From assembly GCF_025244865.1 (NCBI RefSeq), contig NZ_CP104272.1, forward strand, positions 62,001 through 126,000: DNA of 64,000 nucleotides, in the 5' to 3' direction. Both the position numbers and the translations under genes were made by a program. Positions 38,950-48,293 of this stretch are shown here, in pieces (positions within the stretch are counted from its first letter, which is position 1; the number at the start of each line of letters is the position of its first letter). The notes beneath the pieces were generated by a model, which saw only the letters and a program-made list of their open reading frames with translations, was not told the DNA's origin and did no database searches. This stretch comes from Arthrobacter sp. zg-Y1110. Its GTDB lineage: Bacteria > Actinomycetota > Actinomycetes > Actinomycetales > Micrococcaceae.

Positions 38950-40452
38950 GTGACCACATCTAACCCCGTTCCCGAAGCCGCAGACACCTCCGAACAGATG
39001 CGCATCCGTGCCGAGAAGCGTGCGCGGCTCATCGACCGGGGGGATGAGGCCTACCCGGTAGGGGTGGAACGCACCGCCTCCCTCAAGGAAGTACGCGAAA
39101 AGTTCGGCCACCTGGAGGCCGACGAAGCCAGCGGCGAGACCGTGGGCGTCACCGGCCGCGTGGTGTTCATCCGCAACACCGGAAAGCTCTGCTTCGCCAC
39201 CCTGCAGGAAGGCAACGGAACCCGGCTGCAGGCCATGCTCAGCCTGGCCGTCGTCGGCGAGGAATCCCTGGCGGACTGGAAGTCGCTGGTGGACCTGGGC
39301 GACATCGTCTTTATCCGCGGAGAGGTGATCTCTTCCCGCCGCGGGGAACTCTCGGTGATGGCGCAGTCCTGGTCGATGGCCTCCAAGGCCCTGCGCCCGC
39401 TGCCGGTGCTGCACGCCGGACTGAGTGAGGAAACCCGTGTCCGCCAGCGCTATGTGGACCTGATGGTCCGCGACGAAGCGCGGGACATGGTCTACAAGCG
39501 CGCGGCAGTTATCCGCGGCGTCCGTGACACCCTGCACGGGCACGGCTATGTGGAGGTGGAAACCCCCATGCTGCAGCTGGTGCACGGCGGTGCCGCTGCC
39601 CGGCCGTTCGAAACGCACCTGAACGCTTTCGACCAGAAGATGACCCTGCGCATCGCCACGGAGCTCTACCTCAAGCGTGCAGTGGTGGGCGGGATCGAGC
39701 GGGTGTTCGAAATCGGGCGCATTTTCCGCAACGAGGGCGTCGACTCCACGCATTCCCCCGAATTCACCACGCTGGAATGCTATGAGGCCTACGCGGACCA
39801 GTTCGTGATGGCCGAGCGGATGAAGGAAATCATCCTGCACTGTGCGGACCTCATGGGCAGCCGGAAGATCGAAACCGCGGCCGGCACTATTGACCTGGAC
39901 GGCGAGTGGCGCTGGCTGAGCGTGTACCCCGGCCTGTCCGAAGCGGTGGGCACGCAGATCACCCCGGACACCGACGCCGCCGTGCTCCGCGATATTGCGG
40001 AAAAGCACGGTGTGAAGGTGGATCCGAAGTGGGACGCGGAAAAGCTGGTTATTGAACTATTCGGCGAAATTGTGGAGCCGACGCTGCTGCAGCCGACCTT
40101 CGTGTACGACTACCCGCCGTCGGCCCAGCCGCTCGCCCGTCCGAACCGCGAGGACCCCCGCCTGATCGAAGCCTGGGACCTCATCATCGGCGGCATGGAA
40201 CGCGGCACGGCTTTCTCGGAACTGATTGACCCGGTTATCCAGCGTGAACGCCTCACCGAGCAGTCCCTGCTGGCGGCCGGCGGCGATGACGAGGCCATGG
40301 CCCTCGACGAGGACTTCCTGCGGGCATTGGAATACGGTGCCCCGCCCATGGGCGGCATCGGTCTGGGAATTGACCGCCTTGTGATGCTTTTCACGAATAC
40401 GGGAATCAGGGAAACAATTCTGTTTCCCCTCCTTAAGCCGGAAATGGGTTAG
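38950..40452 (+). CDS. lysS: Lysine-tRNA ligase (class II)
   Basis: A 500-residue synthetase. The N-terminal OB fold (GVTGRVVFIRNTGKLCFATLQEG) binds the anticodon. The class II core has motif 2 in FRNEGVDSTHSPEFTTLE and motif 3 in GIGLGIDRLVMLFT. The start is GTG at 38950, matching homologues; no ribosome site is seen, but a -10 hexamer lies 8 nt away. A 60-codon gene follows after 2 nt. The tRNA-Lys(UUU) it would charge is at 59842. Confidence 0.95.
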   Translation: MTTSNPVPEAADTSEQMRIRAEKRARLIDRGDEAYPVGVERTASLKEVREKFGHLEADEASGETVGVTGRVVFIRNTGKLCFATLQEGNGTRLQAMLSLAVVGEESLADWKSLVDLGDIVFIRGEVISSRRGELSVMAQSWSMASKALRPLPVLHAGLSEETRVRQRYVDLMVRDEARDMVYKRAAVIRGVRDTLHGHGYVEVETPMLQLVHGGAAARPFETHLNAFDQKMTLRIATELYLKRAVVGGIERVFEIGRIFRNEGVDSTHSPEFTTLECYEAYADQFVMAERMKEIILHCADLMGSRKIETAAGTIDLDGEWRWLSVYPGLSEAVGTQITPDTDAAVLRDIAEKHGVKVDPKWDAEKLVIELFGEIVEPTLLQPTFVYDYPPSAQPLARPNREDPRLIEAWDLIIGGMERGTAFSELIDPVIQRERLTEQSLLAAGGDDEAMALDEDFLRALEYGAPPMGGIGLGIDRLVMLFTNTGIRETILFPLLKPEMG

Positions 40453-40454
40453 CC

Positions 40455-40637
40455 ATGGAATATGTAGAAGTCCTCCTGCCGTCAATTTGTGTTGCAGCTC
40501 TCTTTTATTTCGTGATGAGGGCCCTGCTTAACTCGGACCGGTCGGAGCGGCAGGCCCTTGCCGAGGCAGAACGGGAAGCTGACCAGAGTGTAGACCATGA
40601 AGCTTTGAAAAAACCGAGTGAAGAAGAGAATAAATAG
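40455..40637 (+). CDS. Small single-pass membrane protein of unknown function
   Basis: A 60-residue protein with one N-terminal membrane helix (about 5-25) and a charged, Glu-rich cytoplasmic tail. It starts 2 nt after lysS and should share its transcript. A small membrane gene between lysS and lsr2 is a known arrangement in Arthrobacter relatives; I cannot assign a function. Confidence 0.7.
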   Translation: MEYVEVLLPSICVAALFYFVMRALLNSDRSERQALAEAEREADQSVDHEALKKPSEEENK

Positions 40638-40646
40638 CCAAGTACT

Positions 40647-40676
40647 TTGACGGGGCTTTACCAATTGCGTCATACT
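40647..40676 (+). promoter_or_regulatory. lsr2 promoter in an AT-rich gap
   Basis: TTGACG (40647-40652), 18-nt spacer, CATACT (40671-40676). The 91-nt gap is much richer in AT than the surrounding DNA, which is the kind of DNA Lsr2 binds, so autoregulation is possible. Confidence 0.5.
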
Positions 40677-40728
40677 CTAAGTGGTCTCATAATTAGTCTT
40701 CCCATTTTTAGCTGCTTAGGAGCCTGTC

Positions 40729-41055
40729 ATGGCGCAAAAGGTAAAAATCATTCTCGTGGATGACGTCGACGGAGGAAGTGCGGATGAGACCGTACGGTTT
40801 GCCTTGGACGGGTCACAGTACGAGATTGATCTGTCGAAAGACAATGCGAAAACTCTCCGCGATGCACTGAAGCCTTATGTAGATGCCGGCCGCAAGGTCG
40901 GAGGCCGCACCGGACGTCCGCGCGGCGCCGGCTCGGCCCGCAGCAATGAAGCAGCGCAGATCCGCGAATGGGCCCGCAAGAACGGCTACACCGTTTCGGA
41001 ACGCGGCCGCGTGAACAGCGAGATCATCGACGCCTACCGGGCCGCGCAGGGCTAG
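40729..41055 (+). CDS. lsr2: Lsr2 nucleoid-associated protein
   Basis: A 108-residue xenogeneic silencer. The N-terminal oligomerisation domain (VKIILVDDVDGG, then TVRFALDGSQYEIDLS) is joined by an Arg/Gly-rich linker (about 58-70) to the C-terminal DNA-binding domain. The AT-minor-groove RGR hook is at 92-94 in SERGRVNSEII. It bridges and silences AT-rich DNA. AGGAGCC precedes the ATG. It lies between lysS and clpC as in many actinobacteria. Confidence 0.96.
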   Translation: MAQKVKIILVDDVDGGSADETVRFALDGSQYEIDLSKDNAKTLRDALKPYVDAGRKVGGRTGRPRGAGSARSNEAAQIREWARKNGYTVSERGRVNSEIIDAYRAAQG

Positions 41056-41151
41056 GCATACCGCCCGCCTCTCACGCCCATGGCGAACAAGCTCCTTAAG
41101 CACCCCTGGGGCACGTAGCATCGAATTACGCGTTAGCTAGGAGTGTGCCTC

Positions 41152-43659
41152 ATGTTTGAAAGATTTACCGACCGTGCCCGTCGCGTTGTCGTGCTTGCCC
41201 AAGAAGAGGCCCGCATGCTCAACCACAACTACATCGGCACCGAGCATATTCTGCTTGGGCTCATTCATGAGGGTGAAGGTGTCGCTGCTAAGGCCCTTGA
41301 ATCCCTGGGCATCTCGCTTGGTGCTGTCCGCGAGCAGGTGCAGGAGATCATCGGTCAGGGCCAGCAGGCCCCGACCGGCCACATCCCCTTCACCCCCCGC
41401 GCCAAGAAGGTGCTGGAGCTTTCGCTCCGTGAAGCCCTGCAGCTCGGCCATAACTACATCGGCACCGAACACATCCTGCTCGGCCTGATCCGTGAAGGTG
41501 AAGGCGTCGCCGCGCAGGTTTTGGTCAAGCTCGGTGCTGACCTGAACCGTGTCCGCCAGCAGGTCATCCAGCTGCTTTCCGGCTACCAGGGCAAAGAGCC
41601 CGTCTCCACCGGTGGCCAGCAGCAGGAAGGCCAGCCCGCCGGATCCGTGGTGCTGGACCAGTTCGGCCGCAACCTCACACAGGCCGCGCGTGAATCCAAG
41701 CTCGACCCGGTTATCGGGCGCGAGCATGAAATGGAACGCGTGATGCAGGTGCTGTCACGCCGGACCAAGAACAACCCTGTCCTGATCGGCGAGCCCGGCG
41801 TCGGCAAGACCGCCGTCGTAGAGGGGCTGGCCCAGGCGATCGTGCGCGGCGACGTGCCCGAGACCCTGAAGGACAAGCAGCTTTACACCTTGGACCTCGG
41901 TTCACTGGTTGCCGGTTCGCGCTACCGCGGCGACTTTGAGGAACGCCTGAAGAAGGTCCTCAAGGAAATCCGCACCCGCGGCGACATCATCCTGTTCATC
42001 GACGAGATCCACACCCTTGTGGGTGCGGGTGCCGCCGAAGGCGCCATTGATGCCGCATCGATCCTGAAGCCGATGCTGGCCCGGGGCGAGCTGCAGACCA
42101 TTGGTGCCACCACGCTGGACGAGTACCGCAAGCACATCGAGAAGGACGCCGCGCTGGAGCGCCGCTTCCAGCCGATCCAGGTTGCCGAGCCCTCGGTGGC
42201 ACACGCCATCGAGATCCTCAAGGGCCTGCGTGACCGCTACGAAGCGCACCACCGCGTCTCCATCACCGATGCCGCACTTGCCTCTGCAGCCACGCTGGCG
42301 GAGCGGTACATCAGTGACCGGTTCCTGCCGGACAAGGCAATCGACCTGATTGACGAGGCCGGCGCCCGCCTGCGGATCCGCCGGATGACGGCTCCGCCGG
42401 AGCTGAAGGAAATCGACGAGCGGATCTCGGCGCTGAAGATGGAAAAGGAGTCCGCAATCGACTCCCAGGACTTCGAAGGTGCCGCCTCCCTGCGCGACAA
42501 GGAGCAGAAGCTCCAGGATCAGCGCGCGGAGAAGGAACGCCAGTGGAAGTCCGGCGGCCTGGATGACATTGCCGAGGTGGATGAGGAACTCATCGCCGAG
42601 GTGCTTGCCAACTCCACCGGCATCCCCGTGGTCAAGCTGAACGAGGAAGAGTCCACCCGCCTGCTGCGGATGGAAGACGAACTGCACAAGCGCGTCATCG
42701 GTCAGGACCAGGCCATCAAGTCCATCTCGCAGGCCATGCGCCGTACGCGGGCCGGGCTGAAGGACCCCAAGCGTCCGGGCGGCTCGTTCATCTTCGCCGG
42801 CCCCACCGGCGTCGGTAAGACCGAGCTTGCCAAGGCCCTTGCGGAGTTCCTGTTCGGTGACGAGGACGCCCTCATCACGCTGGACATGTCCGAGTACGCC
42901 GAGAAGCACACGGTCTCGCGCCTGTTTGGTGCTCCTCCCGGATACGTGGGCTACGAAGAAGGCGGGCAGCTGACCGAAAAGGTCCGCCGCCGTCCGTTCT
43001 CCGTGGTGCTGTTCGACGAAGTGGAGAAGGCCCACTCGGACCTCTTCAACTCGCTGCTGCAGATCCTCGAAGACGGCCGCCTGACCGACGCCCAGGGCCG
43101 GATGGTGGACTTCAAGAACACCATCATCATCATGACGACCAACCTTGGTACCCGGGACATCTCCAAGGGCGTTATGACGGGCTTCCAGTCCGGCACGGAC
43201 ACCAAGACCGGCTATGACCGGATGCGGGCTCGAGTGACGGAAGAACTGAAGCAGCACTTCCGCCCCGAGTTCCTCAACCGTGTTGATGACACCGTGGTCT
43301 TCCCGCAGCTGACCCAGGACGAGATTGTCCAGATTGTGGACCTGTTCCTGAACCGGCTGAGTGAGCGCCTGGCCGAGAAGGGGATGAGCATCGAGCTCAC
43401 CCCGGCTGCCAAGGTGCTGCTGGCAACGCGCGGCTACGATCCCGCGATGGGTGCCCGGCCGCTGCGCCGGACCATCCAGCGCGAAATCGAGGACCAGCTG
43501 TCCGAGAAGATCCTCTTCGGCGAGCTGAAGCCCGGCGAAGTCATCTCGGTGGATGTCGAGGGCGAAGGCGACGAAGCGAAGTTCACCTTCGTCGGCAGCG
43601 GCGTTCCGAAGGCAATTGAGGAAGCTTCCCCGGCAATCGAAGCCGGCGTCAGCGACTAA
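41152..43659 (+). CDS. clpC: ClpC ATP-dependent chaperone/unfoldase of the Clp protease
   Basis: An 835-residue Hsp100 protein. The N domain (two Clp-N repeats, each with [14 protein letters not shown]) spans about 1-145. NBD1 has Walker A GEPGVGKT at 213-220. A middle UVR-like coiled coil follows (about 415-460), and NBD2 has Walker A GPTGVGKT at 550-557. It unfolds substrates for ClpP, which is not in the window. ATG 41152 ([11 protein letters not shown]) is chosen over GTG 41143 because AGGAG is 8 nt upstream. Confidence 0.97.
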   Translation: MFERFTDRARRVVVLAQEEARMLNHNYIGTEHILLGLIHEGEGVAAKALESLGISLGAVREQVQEIIGQGQQAPTGHIPFTPRAKKVLELSLREALQLGHNYIGTEHILLGLIREGEGVAAQVLVKLGADLNRVRQQVIQLLSGYQGKEPVSTGGQQQEGQPAGSVVLDQFGRNLTQAARESKLDPVIGREHEMERVMQVLSRRTKNNPVLIGEPGVGKTAVVEGLAQAIVRGDVPETLKDKQLYTLDLGSLVAGSRYRGDFEERLKKVLKEIRTRGDIILFIDEIHTLVGAGAAEGAIDAASILKPMLARGELQTIGATTLDEYRKHIEKDAALERRFQPIQVAEPSVAHAIEILKGLRDRYEAHHRVSITDAALASAATLAERYISDRFLPDKAIDLIDEAGARLRIRRMTAPPELKEIDERISALKMEKESAIDSQDFEGAASLRDKEQKLQDQRAEKERQWKSGGLDDIAEVDEELIAEVLANSTGIPVVKLNEEESTRLLRMEDELHKRVIGQDQAIKSISQAMRRTRAGLKDPKRPGGSFIFAGPTGVGKTELAKALAEFLFGDEDALITLDMSEYAEKHTVSRLFGAPPGYVGYEEGGQLTEKVRRRPFSVVLFDEVEKAHSDLFNSLLQILEDGRLTDAQGRMVDFKNTIIIMTTNLGTRDISKGVMTGFQSGTDTKTGYDRMRARVTEELKQHFRPEFLNRVDDTVVFPQLTQDEIVQIVDLFLNRLSERLAEKGMSIELTPAAKVLLATRGYDPAMGARPLRRTIQREIEDQLSEKILFGELKPGEVISVDVEGEGDEAKFTFVGSGVPKAIEEASPAIEAGVSD

Positions 43660-43690
43660 CAGCCGCTCAGTACAACCAATGCACGGGTAA

Positions 43691-43723
43691 AGGACCCGGC
43701 GGGCAGGCAGCCCGCCGGGTCCT
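43691..43723 (+). terminator. Intrinsic terminator of clpC
   Basis: A perfect 14-bp stem (43691-43704 with 43710-43723), 5-nt loop, then a short TT. Only 32 nt past the stop codon. Confidence 0.82.
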
Positions 43724-43795
43724 TTGGCGTTCGGATGCCGGCCATCCGGCGTCGAACGCCGAAACGAAGTTTGGGTGCGGCTGCCCTGACAGTCC

Positions 43796-43807
43796 TAGAC
43801 TGGGCCG
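43796..43807 (+). promoter_or_regulatory. Leaderless promoter -10 element of argA
   Basis: TAGACT (43796-43801) with a 6-nt spacer to GTG 43808. Confidence 0.55.
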
Positions 43808-44323
43808 GTGACTTCCGTATCCGCCATGACCATCCGCCGCGCCCGCACTTCCGATGTTCCCGCCATCCGCGCCCTGGTGGCGCCGCTGGCCGAGGAACGG
43901 ATCCTGGTGGCCAAGGAGGCTGTTGCCTACTACGAGGCACTGCAGGAATTCCGGGTCGCAGAGGACGCTGACGGGCGGATTGTCGGCTGCGGTGCACTGC
44001 ACGTGATGTGGGAAGACCTAGCCGAAGTGCGCACCCTGGCTACTGACCCCGCCCTGCGGGGCAGCGGAATCGGCCATCTCCTGCTGGAACAGCTGCTCGC
44101 TGATGCGGTGGAAATCGGTGTGCGGCGGGTGTTCTGCCTGACCTTTGAAGTGGAGTTCTTCCGGCGGCACGGATTCGCCGTCATGGCTAACCAATCCGCC
44201 GTGGATCCGGAGGTCTATTCCGAGCTGCTGCGTTCCTCCGATGAAGGTGTTGCCGAGTTCCTGGACCTCGCCCGGGTAAAGCCGAACACTCTGGGAAACA
44301 CCCGGATGATCCGCTCGTTCTGA
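43808..44323 (+). CDS. argA: Amino-acid N-acetyltransferase (mycobacterial-type ArgA)
   Basis: A 171-residue GNAT protein. RRARTSDVPAIRALV opens it, VGCGALHVMWEDLAEVRTLA precedes the acetyl-CoA loop RGSGIGHLL, and it ends VKPNTLGNTRM. This closely matches the single-domain glutamate acetyltransferase of Mycobacterium (Rv2747), which starts arginine synthesis from acetyl-CoA and glutamate. No other arg genes are adjacent. The start is GTG, leaderless. Confidence 0.88.
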   Translation: MTSVSAMTIRRARTSDVPAIRALVAPLAEERILVAKEAVAYYEALQEFRVAEDADGRIVGCGALHVMWEDLAEVRTLATDPALRGSGIGHLLLEQLLADAVEIGVRRVFCLTFEVEFFRRHGFAVMANQSAVDPEVYSELLRSSDEGVAEFLDLARVKPNTLGNTRMIRSF

Positions 44324-44514
44324 TCCGGCGCCCGGCCGGGGCGCGTTCGCAGAGAGAGTAACCGGGAGGGCTGTGCTGGCCTTTTGTCTTCGAAGCTGGA
44401 TAAGCTCAGGATACTTAGCATCATCAACGGTCCCGTGGAGCGCAGCAGGAAACAGTTGCGAACCAGCAGCGGTTTCGCGTTTACACGGGCCACGATCAGA
44501 AAGCGGGTTCAGCA

Positions 44515-44691
44515 ATGGGCGCAGATGACAAGATGCAGAACAAGGCCGAAAATCTTGGCGGCAAAGTCAAGGAAGGCGTAGGCAAGGCCACCGGCAACGA
44601 GCGCATGGAGGCCGAGGGCCACGGCGACCAGGCCAAGTCGAGCCTGAAGGACGCCGGCGAGAACGTCAAGGACGCTTTCAAGGGCAAGTAA
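44515..44691 (+). CDS. CsbD-family stress protein
   Basis: A 58-residue protein with the CsbD pattern: NKAENLGGKVKEGVGKATGNERMEAEG followed by a Lys/Asp-rich helix. CsbD proteins are general-stress proteins of unknown mechanism, often under alternative sigma factors. ATG 44515 is assumed; an ATG six codons later is possible. The 191-nt region upstream holds no promoter I would call with confidence. A strong terminator follows. Confidence 0.88.
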   Translation: MGADDKMQNKAENLGGKVKEGVGKATGNERMEAEGHGDQAKSSLKDAGENVKDAFKGK

Positions 44692-44701
44692 GGCTTTATT
44701 C

Positions 44702-44733
44702 AAAAGCGGGAGGGGTTCGCCCCTCCCGCTTTT
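44702..44733 (+). terminator. Intrinsic terminator of the CsbD gene
   Basis: A perfect 14-bp stem (44702-44715 with 44720-44733) closed by a stable TTCG tetraloop, with the T-run built into the 3' arm. Confidence 0.95.
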
Positions 44734-44893
44734 TGCTGCCCGGGCGGCTTTCCGAACTCTAAAGCGCTGCCGGTGCGGCTGGCATGCCGGCACCCTGTTG
44801 CACTGCTTCCGGCCCGGGTAGGGTCGGTGGGGGAGAGGGAGCCTTGGCGTGCTCGCGGGGCTCAGCAGTGCGACCGCTAAGGAGCCCGGCGTC

Positions 44894-45895
44894 ATGAAGA
44901 AACTCATCAACAATCCCCGCTCGGTGGTGGCAGAATCACTCGAAGGCTTCGGGTTGGCCCACCACGACCTGGTCCAGATCCATTTGGACCCGGACTACGT
45001 CCTCCGGCGCGACGTTCCGGTACAGGGCAAGGTAGGCCTGGTCTCCGGCGGCGGCAGCGGCCATGAGCCGCTGCACAGCGGCTATGTGGGGCAGGGCATG
45101 CTCACCGCAGCCGTTCCCGGGGCCGTTTTCACGTCTCCCACCCCGGACCAGATCCTGCCCGCCATCGTGAAGAGCGACTCGGGCTCCGGCGTCCTGCTCG
45201 TGGTGAAGAACTACACCGGCGACATCCTGAACTTCGAGACCGCTGCCGAACTTGCCGGCGTCGAAGGCATCGACATCCGCACAGTCGTAGTGAACGACGA
45301 CGTCGCGGTGGAAGACTCGACGTACACCGCAGGAAGGCGCGGCGTGGCGGGGACCGTGCTGCTGGAGCGGATCGCCGGCGGCGCCGCGGAGCGCGGGGAT
45401 GACCTTGCCAAGGTGGCGGAGATCGCCGAACGCGTAAACGCGAACGTACGGTCCATGGGTGTTGCCCTGGCACCCTGTACGGTGCCGCATGCCGGTGAGC
45501 CGAGCTTCACCCTGGCCGAAGACGAGATTGAAATGGGTGTGGGGATCCACGGTGAACCCGGGCGGCACCGGGTGGCCATGACAACGGCGGATTCCATTAC
45601 GGACCAGTTGATGGAACCGGTGCTCAGCGACCTAGGGGTAACCTCCGGGGAACGGGTGCTGCTCTTCGTGAACGGCATGGGCGGCACCCCGCTGAGCGAG
45701 CTGTACATTGTCTACCGCCGGGCGGCCCAGATCCTGGCAGACAGAGGTGCCCGGGTGGAGCGTTCCCTGGTGGGCAATTACATCACCGCCCTGGAAATGG
45801 AAGGGGCATCAGTGACCCTCCTGCGGCTTGACGATGAACTTACGGAACTCTGGGACTCGCCGGTGAACACCCCGGCCCTGCGGTGGGGAGTATAG
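44894..45895 (+). CDS. dhaK: PTS-type dihydroxyacetone kinase, DhaK subunit
   Basis: A 333-residue subunit binding dihydroxyacetone covalently through His219 in GVGIHGEPG. The N-terminal half has VSGGGSGHEPLHSGYVG and VVKNYTGD. It works with DhaL and DhaM to make dihydroxyacetone phosphate. ATG 44894 is chosen over an upstream TTG because AAGGAG is 9 nt before it and homologues start MKKLIN. dhaL follows after 2 nt. Confidence 0.96.
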   Translation: MKKLINNPRSVVAESLEGFGLAHHDLVQIHLDPDYVLRRDVPVQGKVGLVSGGGSGHEPLHSGYVGQGMLTAAVPGAVFTSPTPDQILPAIVKSDSGSGVLLVVKNYTGDILNFETAAELAGVEGIDIRTVVVNDDVAVEDSTYTAGRRGVAGTVLLERIAGGAAERGDDLAKVAEIAERVNANVRSMGVALAPCTVPHAGEPSFTLAEDEIEMGVGIHGEPGRHRVAMTTADSITDQLMEPVLSDLGVTSGERVLLFVNGMGGTPLSELYIVYRRAAQILADRGARVERSLVGNYITALEMEGASVTLLRLDDELTELWDSPVNTPALRWGV

Positions 45896-45897
45896 GC

Positions 45898-46539
45898 ATG
45901 GAACTGGACGCAGCCTGGGCGGATCGATGGATGCGCCTAAGCGCCGCTGCCCTGAGCGAGAACCGCCAGCGGCTGACCACCCTGGACCGGGAGATCGGCG
46001 ACGCCGACCACGGCGAGAACATGGAGCGCGGATTCAGTGCGGTGGTGGAGAAAATGGACGCCGACGGCGTGCCGGAGACACCCGGGGCGGTGTTCAAAAC
46101 GGTCGCCATGACCCTGATGTCGAAGGTGGGCGGCGCCGCCGGACCGCTCTACGGGACGGCCTTCCTGCGTGCCTCCACCGCGGCCGGCAGTGCGCCCGCC
46201 CTCGGACCGGCCGAGCTGGTGACCGTCCTGACGGCTGCCCGGGACGGAATAGTAGCCCGCGGCAAGGCCGAACCCGGCGATAAGACCATGATCGATGCCT
46301 GGACTCCCGCGGTGGATGCCGCTGTTACTGCCCAGGCAGCGGGTTCCGGTCCGGTGGAGATCCTGACGGCGGCCGCGAACGCCGCCGACGCCGGGCTGGC
46401 CGGCACTGAGCCGCTCGTCGCCCGCAAGGGCCGGGCCAGCTACCTGGGGGAGCGCAGTGCGGGGCACCTGGATCCCGGGGCCGCGTCCACGGCATTGATC
46501 CTGCAGGCAGCGGTTTCGGCGGCGGAGACGGCAGCGTGA
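45898..46539 (+). CDS. dhaL: PTS-type dihydroxyacetone kinase, DhaL (ADP-binding) subunit
   Basis: A 213-residue subunit that keeps ADP bound and passes phosphate to the substrate on DhaK. LDREIGDADHGENMERG holds the Asp residues that bind the magnesium ions, and GDKTMIDAW is also conserved. ATG 45898 has GGGGAG upstream inside the end of dhaK. It overlaps dhaM by 4 nt. Confidence 0.95.
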   Translation: MELDAAWADRWMRLSAAALSENRQRLTTLDREIGDADHGENMERGFSAVVEKMDADGVPETPGAVFKTVAMTLMSKVGGAAGPLYGTAFLRASTAAGSAPALGPAELVTVLTAARDGIVARGKAEPGDKTMIDAWTPAVDAAVTAQAAGSGPVEILTAAANAADAGLAGTEPLVARKGRASYLGERSAGHLDPGAASTALILQAAVSAAETAA

Positions 46540-47252
46540 GCGTCGGCCTGGTGGTTGTTTCGCACAGCCGGAAGCTGGCCGAGGGCGTCTGCGAGCTGGC
46601 GGCGCAGATGGCCGCAGACGTTCGGATAGTTCCGGCAGGAGGCACCGACGACGACGGGATCGGCACCAGCCTGGAAAAAATCATGTCCGGTATTGCTGCG
46701 ACGGACTCCGGTGAGGGCGCGGTCCTGCTGACGGACCTTGGATCCGCAGTGATGACGGCGGAATCGGCGCTGGAGTTCCTGGAGCCGGAGCAGCAGCAGC
46801 GGGTACTCATGGCCAATGCGCCGTTGGTCGAGGGCACGGTGGCCGCAGCCGTAGCGGCACAGACCGGAAGGAACGTTGCCGAGGTTTCGGCCGCCGCGGA
46901 GTCGGCGGGGGCGTCCTACACCCCGGACAGCGCAGCCTCCGCCGAAGCCTCCGGCGGCCCGCCTGCCCCCGGGGAGCCGGCGCAGGACGCGGCGGACTCC
47001 GCCAGCGGGGCATGGACGCTGATAAACCCGATGGGCCTGCATGCGCGTCCGGCCTCAGTGGTGGCGCAACTGCTGGCGGACCTGGACGCCGAGATCACCA
47101 TCAACGGCGTGGACGGCAAATCGGTCATGATGCTTATGACGCTGGGCCTGCGGCCCGGCGAAACGCTCAGTGCCACCGCCACAGGTCCCGACGCGGCCCG
47201 GGCGGTGGAACTCGTGGCCGAGCAGGTGCGCAACGGGTTCGGAGAAATCTGA
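46536..47252 (+). CDS. dhaM: PTS-dependent dihydroxyacetone kinase phosphotransferase DhaM with fused HPr domain
   Basis: A 238-residue protein. Residues 1-125 are an EIIA(Man)-like domain with phosphorylated His10 in VVSHSRKLAEG. After a linker of about 30 Ala/Ser/Pro-rich residues comes an HPr domain with His169 in NPMGLHARPASVV. There is no Enzyme I domain, so phosphate must come from PEP through an EI encoded elsewhere. It rephosphorylates the ADP held by DhaL. The start is GTG. Confidence 0.94.
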   Translation: MSVGLVVVSHSRKLAEGVCELAAQMAADVRIVPAGGTDDDGIGTSLEKIMSGIAATDSGEGAVLLTDLGSAVMTAESALEFLEPEQQQRVLMANAPLVEGTVAAAVAAQTGRNVAEVSAAAESAGASYTPDSAASAEASGGPPAPGEPAQDAADSASGAWTLINPMGLHARPASVVAQLLADLDAEITINGVDGKSVMMLMTLGLRPGETLSATATGPDAARAVELVAEQVRNGFGEI

Positions 47253-47264
47253 GCCCGCCGCGGA

Positions 47265-48206
47265 TCAAAGCGGCAGCGACACTCCGTTGGCGTCTTCTGC
47301 CGCCAGCCGGTCCGCGATCAGGCCGGCCAAAGCGCGCTCCATTTGTTCCTGCGGCGCCTGCAATCGGTGCAGGGCGCCGAGGGGATCCAGTTCGGCCGTC
47401 AGCCTGGGGCCGGCCAGGTCCACCGGCGCGTGCAGGAGCAGTTCCCGGCGGACCGGGCCGTCCGCGGAGCGCAGCACCGCCATCATGGCCCCGCGGACCT
47501 GCCGGTCCGTTCCGGCCCAGGCCTGGCCCTTCGCCGTGTAATGGGGTTCCGGCCTGCCCGCTGCCACCCAGGCGCAGCGGTCCAATATCGGACACTCCCG
47601 GCATCGAGGGCTGCGGGCCGTGCAGACCAGTGCGCCGAGTTCCATGACGGAGGCATTCCAGGCCACGGAGTCGCTGGTGTCGAGGGGCAGCAGGGAAGCG
47701 GCCAGCCGCATCTCGGCAGCGGTAAGGGACGGTGAGGGCAAGGCGTTCCCGGTTACTGCCCGGGCGTGAACCCGGCGGATATTGGTGTCCACCACTGTTT
47801 CCCGCTGCCCGAAGGCAAATGCAGCCACAGCGGCGGCGGTGTAGTCACCGACTCCCGGCAGCCGCAGCAGCTCCGGATAAGTGGAGGGCACCTCGCCGTC
47901 GAACTCCTCGACGATTGCCTTCGCTGCTGAGTGCAGCCGCAGGGCCCGCCGGGGATAGCCCAGCCTGCCCCAGGCCCGTACGGCTTCCCCGCTGGACTCC
48001 GCAGCCAACCCGGCCGGCGTCGGCCAGCGCTGCAGCCATTGCGTCCAGACGGGCAGCACCCGTACCACCGGCGTCTGCTGGAGCATGATTTCGCTGACCA
48101 GAACACCCCAGGGCGAGCGTTCGGCGTCCCGCCAGGGCAGCTCGCGGGCATTACCGGCGAACCACCCGGTAATCCGGCGGTGCAGGTCTTCGACCTGTGA
48201 ATCCAT
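47265..48206 (-). CDS. mutY: A/G-specific adenine glycosylase MutY
   Basis: A 313-residue base-excision enzyme removing adenine mispaired with 8-oxoguanine. Glu39 in SEIMLQQTP is the catalytic acid, LPGVGDYTAAAV is the HhH-GPD motif and VVDTNIRRV holds the Asp. The iron-sulfur cluster motif C-x6-C-x2-C-x5-C is intact. The C-terminal 8-oxoG recognition domain looks shortened against the roughly 350-residue E. coli protein. AAGGAG precedes ATG 48206. Confidence 0.94.
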   Translation of the reverse strand: MDSQVEDLHRRITGWFAGNARELPWRDAERSPWGVLVSEIMLQQTPVVRVLPVWTQWLQRWPTPAGLAAESSGEAVRAWGRLGYPRRALRLHSAAKAIVEEFDGEVPSTYPELLRLPGVGDYTAAAVAAFAFGQRETVVDTNIRRVHARAVTGNALPSPSLTAAEMRLAASLLPLDTSDSVAWNASVMELGALVCTARSPRCRECPILDRCAWVAAGRPEPHYTAKGQAWAGTDRQVRGAMMAVLRSADGPVRRELLLHAPVDLAGPRLTAELDPLGALHRLQAPQEQMERALAGLIADRLAAEDANGVSLPL

Positions 48207-48281
48207 GCTGCACTCCTTGCATATGACCAGCAATACTCTACTAACCGGCGTGGTGCGCCTCGTAATCGCGGTCTTGATCCC

Positions 48282-48293
48282 TAGCCTTGAACC
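48282..48293 (+). promoter_or_regulatory. Leaderless promoter -10 element of the anchored protein gene
   Basis: TAGCCT (48282-48287) with a 6-nt spacer to ATG 48294. Confidence 0.5.

Noticed and set aside
44384..44581. A 65-codon frame overlapping the CsbD gene
   Set aside because: It is out of frame with the CsbD protein, which matches its family over its full length, and it lacks a ribosome site.
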